NCBI GenBank assembly: GCA_013003255.1
Contig: JABDJZ010000196.1
Span: forward strand, 1 to 14,110
DNA length: 14,110 bases
Reading direction: 5' to 3'
Source: Rhodothermales bacterium
Lineage (GTDB): Bacteria; Bacteroidota; Rhodothermia; Rhodothermales; UBA10348
The position numbers and the translations under genes were made by a program. This document shows, one piece after another, positions 1-6,997 of this stretch (position 1 is the stretch's first letter; the number at the start of each line of letters is the position of its first letter). A model generated the notes under the pieces. The model was not told where the DNA came from. It ran no database searches and worked only from the letters and a program-made list of their open reading frames with translations.

Positions 1-2703
1 AGGCTGGTCTTCGTTCCGGAAGCTCCGCTGACCGCGTTCACCACATACGGGGTCTCCATCGGTGGAATAACGAGCGAGCAGGTTAATCCGGTCACACAAG
101 AAAAAGTGTCGGCGGACCTCAGCGACCTGCCGCAATCCTGGCTGTTCACGACGAGTGCCGAGCCGTTCAGCATCACGGTGCTTTCGCCAAACACCGCCGT
201 CGCCGGGGCGCTGATCACGGCGGAAGGATCGGGATTCGCTACGGACCCGGACGCAAACAGCATTTTCTTTCCCACGTCCACCGGAGGTACAAGCAGCGCG
301 AAGATTGTGCGCTCAACTGTCACGTCGGTGACGGCCGAGGTTCCCCTTGACGCTGTCACCGGTACGGTTACCGTGGTCGGTGCCTCCGGTCAGGGCGAGG
401 TTTCGTTTACGTTATACGTGGAGCCGGAAGAATTTGACACGGCCGTGCGGGTAGCCGCTTCGGAGTCTGCTCCTTCTGACGTAGAAGTGTCTCCTGACGG
501 CACTTTTGCGGTCGTCCCAAATGCCGAGTCGAACACCCTCTCGATCATCAAGATTGATCCTGATTCGGATGGAGTGGCTTCGATCCCAGTGGGAGAGACC
601 CCGCTGTCCGCCGTGATCACCCCGGACGGGACGCGCGCCTATGTCACCAACTTCAATTCCAATACCGTATCGGTGGTAGACCTGACCTGTGCTCTGGAGA
701 GTGGAGGAACGGGCTGCGTGCGTGATATACCGGTCGGTTTCAACCCGGTTGGCATAGACGTGGCACCGGACGGGAGCCGCGTGTACGTGGGCAACTATAG
801 CAGTCGGTCCATATCGGTAATCGATGCGATTCCTTCCAGCGGTACCTTCAATCGCGCCGTCAGGACACTCGGGACGGAGCGGCTCATTGTCGAGGCGGCC
901 CTTGATCCGGACGGAGCACTTCGGCATCTGCTGAGTGAGGACGTTGATTCGGTCACCGAGCTGGATCCGGACGGAGCGCTTCGCAATCTACTGAGTGAGG
1001 ACGCTGAATCTGTGGCCGATTTGGACCCGGACGGAGCACTTCGCCTTCTGCTGAGTGAGGACGCTGAAACGGTGGCCTACTTGGATCCGGACGGAGCGAT
1101 ACGAGACCTTCTGGCAGATTCTAGTCCTACCGACGTTGAGGCGAGCCCCGACGGTGCGGGCGTGTTTGTTGGGACCAACTACGGCGCACTGGCGATCGAA
1201 GTGAGCCCCGATAAGCCGCAGGCTGAGTGGGGGGTTACGATTCTCGTGAGCGAAAGCCACGAGTCGAGCAGCTCCATCGATCCGGACGGAGGCGTTGTGA
1301 TCTTGGCTTCAGAGTCCGCTGGGTCCAGCACCGAGCTTGGTCCAGATGGAGCCGGAACGATTCTCGTCTCCGACTCGACCGTCCGGGATGTGGAGATGAG
1401 TCCTGATGGCGGCGTGGTCTACTTTGTGATGGGCACTGGCGAGCTGCAGATCTACGGACTTCCGGAAGACCCCTACAGCAGTCCCCAGTATGAGGCGCTC
1501 ACAAAGCTTGGAGCCGAGTCGCAGGTGAGTTCTGTGGAGACCTCTCCAGACGGTACCCTTGTCTATGTAACGAGCTTCGCGACGAGCTCTGTCTCCGTAT
1601 ACGAGTTCGGTCCCGGCCTGGGCTCGGCCGCCAGCGATCCGCTGCAGGTGAGCGGCACTTCGTACGGGATCGTTCTGCGCGAGGTTATTCAGTTGGACTC
1701 CCGGCCGGATGCCATCGCGTACGATCCGGTAAACGACATCGCCATAGTCTCAAATCCGGCAGAGACCGGGGCCCAGGGCGTATCGATCATTGAGTTTCGT
1801 CCTCTTGCCCTCGTGGACATTGACGATATTGACGGCGGCGGAGATGCCGACGGTGACGGCGTGCTTGACTCCCGACAGTTCCTTCTGGCACAGCTTGAGG
1901 AGGTATATCCGCAGGCGACGGATAAAGACGCCGAGGACTATGAGAAGGCTGTTGAACACGCAACTGAGAACGTGGACGACGGCAAGCTCTGGAACGAGGA
2001 CGCCACGCCGTCCTCCAAGCACGGTAAGAAGGTCTTCAGCAACGACAAACAGATCGTCAAGGCACTCGGCCGTGTTGTGGAGAGGGAAGGTCTGGAAGCT
2101 GCCTTGGCAGGCAAGCTGATTAATCTGACTATCCGTCTGGACAGAGACATCGCGACCAGCACCATCGACCTTGCCCAGGAAGACCTGGACACCCTCGTCG
2201 ACGGACTCAGTCTGCCGTGCGATAAGAAGGACAAGCAGTGCAGGAATGATGAGAAAAGCCTGGAGGAAGCGCAGAAAGAGTTGGACAAGGCTCGCGAGGA
2301 GCTAGCGAAGGCAGAGGGGAAGGTGGCGGAAGGTGACCTCGACAAGGCCGTCGATCACTTCAGGAAGGCGTGGGACAAGGCGGAGAAGTCCATGGACGAG
2401 GCGGCCGGTAAAGGTCTCCTGCTTGCCGAAGACCTCCCCATCGAGTTCGACCTATCGCCCAACTACCCGAACCCGTTCAACCCGGCCACGACCATCGAAT
2501 TCGCCATACCGGAGGCAATCGACGTCAGGCTCGAGGTGTTCGACGTCCTCGGCCGAAGGGTCCAAACCCTGGTCAACGGCCAGATGGATGCGGGGTATCA
2601 CAGCGTCCAGTTCAACGCCGAGCGACTCGCCAGCGGACTCTATCTATATCGCATTGAGGCGGGCACCTTTAGCAAGGTGCACACGATGGTGCTGATGAAG
2701 TAG
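1..2703 (+). CDS. Secreted modular beta-propeller surface protein with T9SS sorting domain (5' partial)
   Basis: The frame is open from base 1, so the start lies outside the window; the GTG at 106 is internal. Residues here count from that GTG. Codons 1-35 plus residues 1-17 resemble the end of a bacterial Ig-like (Big_5/SbsA-type) domain (PEAPLTAFTTYGVSI ... WLFTTSA). An IPT/TIG-like domain follows (about 20-107), then a YVTN-type beta-propeller (about 112-565) with blades such as TPDGTRAYVTNFNSNTVSVV. Inside the propeller is an odd array of 20-residue units (266-440). Residues 570-588 are an Asp-rich DADGDGVLD loop like Ca-binding TSP3/dockerin loops. Residues 590-775 look helical, the last 60 lysine/glutamate-rich and coiled-coil-like. 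Residues 781-865 are a type A T9SS C-terminal domain (NYPNPFNPATTIEF, DVLGRRV, ASGLYLYRIEAG). The protein is probably exported and surface-attached or released. Its ligand is unknown. Domains were called by eye; the sorting domain is the surest. Confidence 0.93.
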   Translation, partial: RLVFVPEAPLTAFTTYGVSIGGITSEQVNPVTQEKVSADLSDLPQSWLFTTSAEPFSITVLSPNTAVAGALITAEGSGFATDPDANSIFFPTSTGGTSSAKIVRSTVTSVTAEVPLDAVTGTVTVVGASGQGEVSFTLYVEPEEFDTAVRVAASESAPSDVEVSPDGTFAVVPNAESNTLSIIKIDPDSDGVASIPVGETPLSAVITPDGTRAYVTNFNSNTVSVVDLTCALESGGTGCVRDIPVGFNPVGIDVAPDGSRVYVGNYSSRSISVIDAIPSSGTFNRAVRTLGTERLIVEAALDPDGALRHLLSEDVDSVTELDPDGALRNLLSEDAESVADLDPDGALRLLLSEDAETVAYLDPDGAIRDLLADSSPTDVEASPDGAGVFVGTNYGALAIEVSPDKPQAEWGVTILVSESHESSSSIDPDGGVVILASESAGSSTELGPDGAGTILVSDSTVRDVEMSPDGGVVYFVMGTGELQIYGLPEDPYSSPQYEALTKLGAESQVSSVETSPDGTLVYVTSFATSSVSVYEFGPGLGSAASDPLQVSGTSYGIVLREVIQLDSRPDAIAYDPVNDIAIVSNPAETGAQGVSIIEFRPLALVDIDDIDGGGDADGDGVLDSRQFLLAQLEEVYPQATDKDAEDYEKAVEHATENVDDGKLWNEDATPSSKHGKKVFSNDKQIVKALGRVVEREGLEAALAGKLINLTIRLDRDIATSTIDLAQEDLDTLVDGLSLPCDKKDKQCRNDEKSLEEAQKELDKAREELAKAEGKVAEGDLDKAVDHFRKAWDKAEKSMDEAAGKGLLLAEDLPIEFDLSPNYPNPFNPATTIEFAIPEAIDVRLEVFDVLGRRVQTLVNGQMDAGYHSVQFNAERLASGLYLYRIEAGTFSKVHTMVLMK
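901..1140 (+). repeat. Four tandem 60-bp repeats inside the beta-propeller gene
   Basis: Four consecutive 60-bp units start at 901, 961, 1021 and 1081. The first three encode LDPDGALRxLLSEDxxSVxx variants and the fourth LDPDGAIRDLLADSSPTDVE. Units 1 and 2 differ at about 11 of 60 bases by eye. More diverged 20-residue units follow in the same register (PDG at residues 348, 393, 413 and 433, and PDK at 368), with one 5-residue shift. The unit matches only the first half of a normal YVTN blade and lacks the SNTVSVID half. Confidence 0.92.
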
Positions 2704-2730
2704 GAGCCCGAAGAGGCCGCAAAGACTTGA

Positions 2731-2766
2731 AGCCCCCGGTCTCAATTGCGAGGCCGGGGGCTTTTT
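2731..2766 (+). terminator. Rho-independent terminator after the beta-propeller gene
   Basis: AGCCCCCGG (2731-2739) pairs perfectly with CCGGGGGCT (2754-2762). The stem extends inward through a T-G pair and three Watson-Crick pairs to a 6-nt loop (2744-2749). A run of five T (2762-2766) follows directly. It lies 28 bp after the stop of the propeller gene and separates it from mscL. Confidence 0.93.
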
Positions 2767-2824
2767 GCCAGGTAGTCCTGCCCCGCGCAGTATCATTCGC
2801 CCGAGCCCTAACCTCGCCATACCC

Positions 2825-3367
2825 ATGAAGAAGCTGATAGCCGATTTCAAGACTTTCGTAATGCGGGGCAACCTGGTAGAGCTGGCCATCGGCTTTACCG
2901 TCGGGGCCACGTTCGCCACGGTCGCCAAGTCTTTGGTGAACGACATCATCATGCCGCCCATCGGCCTCCTGATCGGCCAGACCGACTTCAGCGATGCCTT
3001 CTGGGTGCTCCGCGCCGGCGAAGGGGCCGCTCCGCCCTATGCGTCTCTTGAAGCAGCAACGTCGGCAGGGGCCACCACGCTGAACTACGGCGTGTTTCTC
3101 ACCAATGTGTTTACACTGCTCATCATCGCCGCGGCCATGTTCATGATCATCCGTGTGGTCAACAACATGAGCGAGAAGCTCGAGGACGAGTTCGGCGGGG
3201 ATGAGGCCGAGGCAAAGCCGGACGCGCCCACCACGAAGAAGTGCGCCTACTGCCGCCAGGTGGTGCCCATCAAGGCCAGCCGCTGTCACCACTGTACGTC
3301 GTTCCTCGGCACGGAAGGCGGACCCTTGCGTCCGGATGTGCGGATCACGCCGGGCGAGGAGGGTTAG
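2825..3367 (+). CDS. mscL: Large-conductance mechanosensitive channel MscL with C-terminal zinc ribbon
   Basis: This is an inner-membrane channel that opens under membrane tension and releases solutes during hypo-osmotic shock. The ATG at 2825 gives MKKLIADFKTFVMRGNLVEL, the conserved MscL amino end. An earlier in-frame TTG at 2765 lies in the upstream terminator and is not credible. TM1 spans about residues 17-50 (AIGFTVGATFATVAKSLVND) and TM2 about 88-112 (FLTNVFTLLIIAAAMFMIIR). They are joined by a periplasmic loop, followed by an acidic linker. The tail carries Cys140-x2-Cys143 and Cys154-x2-Cys157, a zinc ribbon (KKCAYCRQVVPIKASRCHHC). Similar ribbons occur in some MscL subfamilies but not in E. 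coli MscL. At 180 aa the protein is longer than the typical 130-150 aa. It overlaps the convergent GH63 gene by 4 bp. No Shine-Dalgarno site is visible. Confidence 0.96.
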   Translation: MKKLIADFKTFVMRGNLVELAIGFTVGATFATVAKSLVNDIIMPPIGLLIGQTDFSDAFWVLRAGEGAAPPYASLEAATSAGATTLNYGVFLTNVFTLLIIAAAMFMIIRVVNNMSEKLEDEFGGDEAEAKPDAPTTKKCAYCRQVVPIKASRCHHCTSFLGTEGGPLRPDVRITPGEEG

Positions 3368-6036
3368 GCGCTCCTGCTTCCCCCGCCGCTCTGCTGAATC
3401 AGCTTCGCCACCAGGGCCGTCCACCCAGTCTGGTGACTGGCCCCGACGCCCGCGCCGTTATCGCCGTGGAAGTACTCGTAGAAGAGGAGGTGGTCTCGCC
3501 AGTGCTCGTCGGTCTGGAAGATCTCGGCACCGCCGAACACGGGCCTTTCGCCAGTTTCATTGCGGGCGAAAATGTCAATGAGCCGGCGGGAGAGTTCGGT
3601 CGCCACCTGGTCCAGCGTCATGTACTTCCCGGAGCCGCTCGGCATTTCAACCTTGAAGTCCTCACCGTAGAAGTGGTGAAACTTCTGGAGCGATTCGATC
3701 ATCAGGAAGTTGACGGGAAACCAGATCGGACCCCTCCAATTTGAGTTGCCGCCAAAGAGCGGGGAAGAGGACTCGGCGGGCTCATAGCGCACGGTCTCGG
3801 GCTGCCCACCGGCGTGGAAGGTGAAGGGGTTCTCCTCGTGCTCCTTCGAAAGCGCGCGGAGCCCGTAGTCACTCAGGAACTGCGCTGAATCCAGCATGCG
3901 CGTCAGGATGCGGGAGAGCTGTCGCCGATTCACCAGTGACAGCAGGTACCGGCCGTTGTCGCCGCCCTCGGTCTCCAGCGAGAGGTTCTCGATCAGGTGT
4001 GGACGGAACTTGATGAACCACTCCATGCGTCGCTTGAACCGAGGGAGCCGCTCCAGCACCTCGGGGTCCAGAGGCAGCACGGCAAATAGCGGCGTCAGGC
4101 CGACCAGAGAGCGGATCTTGAGCGGGATGCGGCTGTCGTCCGGCATGTGGAGAGCATCGTAGAAGAAGCCGTCCTCCTCGTTCCACAGCCCTCCCAGGCC
4201 ACAGGCGTTGTTGATGGCCTCGGCGATGTAGACGAAGTGCTCGAAGAACTTGGTCGCTACGTCCTCATAGGCCGGCCGGGTCTGGGCGAGTTCCAGTGAG
4301 ATTGCGAGCATGTTCAGACAGAACATGGCCATCCAGGACGTCCCGTCCGCCTGGTCCAGGTGGCCGCCGGTTGGCAAGGGCTTGCTGCGGTCAAAGACAC
4401 CGATGTTGTCCAGCCCCAGGAATCCCCCCTGAAAAACGTTCAGGCCGAACCGGTCCTTTCGATTCACCCACCAGGTGAAATGGAGTAGCATCTTGTGGAA
4501 GATCTTCTCCAGGAAATCCGTATCGGCTTTGCCGGTGACATCGCGCGCAATCTTGTACACCCGGTAGGAGGCCCAGGCGTGGACCGGCGGATTCGAGTCA
4601 CTGAACGACCATTCATAGGCCGGCAGCTGCCCGTTGGGGTGCATGTACCACTCGCGCGTCATCAGAATCATCTGACGCTTGGCCCATTCCGGGTCAATCA
4701 TGGCGATGGGGATCCCGTGGAAGGCCAGGTCCCAGGCGGCGTACCAAGGGTACTCCCACTTGTCGGGCATCGAGATCACATCCAGGTTGTGGAGATGCTC
4801 CCAGTCCCGGTTGCGTCCTCGGAAGCGGTGCTCCGACCCGGGGATGCCGTGCTGGCCTTTCAGCCAGAGATCGACGCTGTAGTGGTAGAACTGCTTGCTC
4901 CAGAGGAGACCGGCGAAGGCCTGCCGTTGGATACGGCGCTCGTCTTCGCTGAGTCGGGCGGGCTGGATGGCGGCGAAGAACTTGTCGGCTTCCTTCTTGC
5001 GCTTGTCAAAGGCGGACTCGAACCCTGAAAACGGCTTCTTCTTTCGCGTGTCCGTGAAGCGTACCTCGACCGTGAGCGATTCTCCGGGCTGCACCACACC
5101 CTGCATGTGGGCGGCTGCTTTCGTTCCTACGCCTTCAGGGTTGGCCTTGTCATCCTGGCCGCGTACCACCACATCGTGGAAGGCGTCCTTGACGTAAGGC
5201 GAGCGGTTTGCGGTACCGAAAATGCGCTCCTGGTTCGTCTCGTTCTCGGTAAACAGCAGTCGCGGCTGCTCCCCGCCCGGTGCGCGGACGTGCCACCAGC
5301 GCTCACCCAGGTGACGATCTGTGGCCTGAATGGTGCACTGTGCGCTTGTGGACTCGTCCCGGAGGCTGGGTCTAGGGCGCTCCGTCCCCCAGGACCAGGT
5401 GTTGCGAAACCAGATGTGGGGCAGGATGTGAATCGGAGCAGGATCAGGCCCGCGGTTGATGGCCGTGATCCGGCACAGCATGTCCTCCTGCTCCGCCTTC
5501 GCGTACTCAATGAAGACGTCGAAGTACCGGCCTTCCTGGAACGCCTGCCCAAGCGCGTCGACCAGTTCAAACTCCGGCTGGTGGCGATTGCGCCGCCGGC
5601 TCTCCTGCCGCAGGTGCCGGTAGGGAAATGCCACCTGCGGATACTTGTACAGCATCTTCCCGTACGCGTGTGACGGCACTGCATCCAGGTAGAAATAGTA
5701 CTCCTTGACGTCCTCGCCGTGGTTGCCCTCCTTGCCCGAGAGCCCGAACAGGCGCTCCTTCAGGATGGGATCACGCTCGTTCCAGAGGGCGACGCCCAGG
5801 CAGACGTTCTGCAGGCGGTTGCAGAAACCACCCAGGCCGTCCTCGTTCCATCGATAGGCCCGGCTCCGGGCGTGATCGTGGGGGAAATGATTCCACGCGT
5901 CCCCGTCCGGGCTGTAGTCCTCGCGGACGGTGCCCCACGCCCGGTCTGCCACGTACGGCCCCCACTTCTTCCAGTCGGCTTTTCGGGCCTCGGAGTCAGC
6001 GAGGCGGCGATGTTCGGCTGTGTTCGAGAGGCTCAT
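3364..6036 (-). CDS. GH63 / MGH1-type glucosidase, cytoplasmic
   Basis: This 890-aa protein has no signal peptide, so it is probably cytoplasmic. It resembles the long bacterial/fungal 'glucosidase' branch of GH63 (yeast Ymr196w-like), with an (alpha/alpha)6 catalytic barrel of the mannosylglycerate-hydrolase (MGH1) type. The N-terminal half (about 1-330) is mostly a beta-sandwich-like domain (DRAWGTVREDYSPDGDAWNHFPHDHARSRAYRW). The barrel begins near 365. Landmarks are WEYPWYAAWDLAFH (427-440), LDQADGTSWMAMFCLNML (560-577), SNWRGPIWFPVNF (765-777) and HGDNGAGVGASHQTGWTA (857-874). The Asp/Glu residues in the second and fourth blocks are candidate catalytic residues, but I cannot assign them firmly. 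The likely substrate is an alpha-glucoside or a small solute such as glucosyl- or mannosylglycerate; this is inference. The start at 6036 is the first ATG of the conserved reading. Its stop shares TTAG with the mscL stop. Confidence 0.9.
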   Translation of the reverse strand: MSLSNTAEHRRLADSEARKADWKKWGPYVADRAWGTVREDYSPDGDAWNHFPHDHARSRAYRWNEDGLGGFCNRLQNVCLGVALWNERDPILKERLFGLSGKEGNHGEDVKEYYFYLDAVPSHAYGKMLYKYPQVAFPYRHLRQESRRRNRHQPEFELVDALGQAFQEGRYFDVFIEYAKAEQEDMLCRITAINRGPDPAPIHILPHIWFRNTWSWGTERPRPSLRDESTSAQCTIQATDRHLGERWWHVRAPGGEQPRLLFTENETNQERIFGTANRSPYVKDAFHDVVVRGQDDKANPEGVGTKAAAHMQGVVQPGESLTVEVRFTDTRKKKPFSGFESAFDKRKKEADKFFAAIQPARLSEDERRIQRQAFAGLLWSKQFYHYSVDLWLKGQHGIPGSEHRFRGRNRDWEHLHNLDVISMPDKWEYPWYAAWDLAFHGIPIAMIDPEWAKRQMILMTREWYMHPNGQLPAYEWSFSDSNPPVHAWASYRVYKIARDVTGKADTDFLEKIFHKMLLHFTWWVNRKDRFGLNVFQGGFLGLDNIGVFDRSKPLPTGGHLDQADGTSWMAMFCLNMLAISLELAQTRPAYEDVATKFFEHFVYIAEAINNACGLGGLWNEEDGFFYDALHMPDDSRIPLKIRSLVGLTPLFAVLPLDPEVLERLPRFKRRMEWFIKFRPHLIENLSLETEGGDNGRYLLSLVNRRQLSRILTRMLDSAQFLSDYGLRALSKEHEENPFTFHAGGQPETVRYEPAESSSPLFGGNSNWRGPIWFPVNFLMIESLQKFHHFYGEDFKVEMPSGSGKYMTLDQVATELSRRLIDIFARNETGERPVFGGAEIFQTDEHWRDHLLFYEYFHGDNGAGVGASHQTGWTALVAKLIQQSGGGSRSA

Positions 6037-6146
6037 GCGGCGGGGTCTTGGGATGGGCTCTGCAATATCGTCACGCGGCGCCCGCGACGGAACGCCACGG
6101 AAACAACGCCCGGGTGCGGCTGCGTGGCCAGCGACGGCATCCCTCG

Positions 6147-6176
6147 TTACGACCCGCCGTGGGCGACCTCTATATT
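6147..6176 (+). promoter_or_regulatory. Possible promoter abutting the nucleotidyltransferase start
   Basis: TATATT at 6171-6176 is a plausible -10 box, with TTACGA (6147-6152) 18 bp upstream as a weak -35. A -10 here would place transcription start near 6183, at the second ATG of the ATGATG pair, so the mRNA may be leaderless. The rest of the 143-bp divergent gap (6037-6179) shows no convincing operator. A promoter for the minus-strand glucosidase gene must also lie there but cannot be picked out. Confidence 0.3.
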
Positions 6177-6179
6177 CAC

Positions 6180-6884
6180 ATGATGGATCTCAAAGAACAG
6201 TGGGCCATGCAACTCCGCGGCTTCCAGCTGGCGGAGGAGTACCGGGTCAGGGACCTGCGCAACCTGGGGCGCGAGGACTGGCTGGGACAGATGCATCGGG
6301 TGCACGGCGTACGTGAACCGAATGTGTGGCTGCTCCAGGCCGCCTTGAATGTGCAGCGTGCGCTGTGGGCAGAAGGCCTGGAGTTCTGCTTCATTGGTGG
6401 CATTGCGCTGCAGCGGTGGGGCGAGGTCCGGCAGACGGACGATATCGATCTGACCCTGTGGTGTCCGCTCGGGGAGGAAGAGAAGGTGGTCGAATCGCTC
6501 GGCAAGACCATTACTACCCGGGAGCAAGATGTCTGGGGTTTGGCGAAAACCGCCCGGATGTATCTGGGACGTTCAGAGTCGGGGCAGGGCGTTGACGCCT
6601 CGCTGTCATTCATGCCGTATGAGCGGCGGATGCTGGATCGCGCTGTGGACGTTGATTTCGGTATAGATGAACCGCTGCACTGCTGCTGTGCGGAGGATCT
6701 GGCCATCACGAAGACCGTGGCTGGACGAGGGCAGGACTGGGTGGACCTCAAACGGATCACACAGCGCAGCGGACGTGCCATGGACTGGGACCTGGTCTGG
6801 CGCGAGTTGGAGCCGCTCCTTGAGATGACCGAGAAGCCCGAGTCGATGGGGCGGCTGCGCGGGATTGTGGAGGCTGAGCGGTAG
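6180..6884 (+). CDS. AbiEii/AbiGii-like nucleotidyltransferase-fold protein
   Basis: The 234-aa protein has a DNA-polymerase-beta-like nucleotidyltransferase core. It shows FCFIGGIALQRWG (69-81) with the Gly-Gly signature, the Asp pair in RQTDDIDLTLW (D88, D90), a third candidate metal ligand in GVDASL (D139), and the downstream DLAITKTVAGRGQDWVDLKRI helix typical of AbiEii/AbiGii and related proteins. In characterised relatives (AbiEii, MenT) such enzymes transfer nucleotides to tRNA or other targets and act as toxins. Residues 1-60 form an extra helical N-terminal segment. The start is one of two adjacent ATGs (6180 or 6183); the frame extends further upstream but only through low-quality sequence. 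No AbiEi-type antitoxin or other partner lies beside it, so a toxin role is unproven. It could be a housekeeping or standalone NTase. Confidence 0.8.
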   Translation: MMDLKEQWAMQLRGFQLAEEYRVRDLRNLGREDWLGQMHRVHGVREPNVWLLQAALNVQRALWAEGLEFCFIGGIALQRWGEVRQTDDIDLTLWCPLGEEEKVVESLGKTITTREQDVWGLAKTARMYLGRSESGQGVDASLSFMPYERRMLDRAVDVDFGIDEPLHCCCAEDLAITKTVAGRGQDWVDLKRITQRSGRAMDWDLVWRELEPLLEMTEKPESMGRLRGIVEAER

Positions 6885-6997
6885 GGCATCTCCAAACCTG
6901 AAACGGCGAGCAAACAGCACGTGGATCAGGCCCGTCCCGTCACCTGATACTGTGTTCTTCCACACCGCTGCTGAAGCTGAGCGCACTTCGTCATTCG

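Noticed and set aside
106..108. GTG at 106 as the true start of the beta-propeller gene
   Set aside because: The frame is open to base 1 and the upstream codons continue an Ig-like domain. There is no signal peptide after 106, although the protein has a T9SS tail that requires one.
4428..4444. Inverted repeat CCTGAAAAACGTTCAGG resembling the xylanase operator
   Set aside because: It lies deep inside the GH63 coding sequence, its centre is asymmetric (5-nt spacer) and no promoter is near. It is probably coincidence.
6048..6179. 44-codon upstream extension of the nucleotidyltransferase
   Set aside because: The translated stretch is low-complexity Arg/His-rich sequence running into the divergent promoter region. 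The ATGATG at 6180 is a far better start.
6925..6948. Hairpin ATCAGG...CCTGAT between the nucleotidyltransferase and GH5 genes as a terminator
   Set aside because: It is only six pairs around a 12-nt loop, with no T-run on either side. The 113-bp gap holds nothing else convincing.
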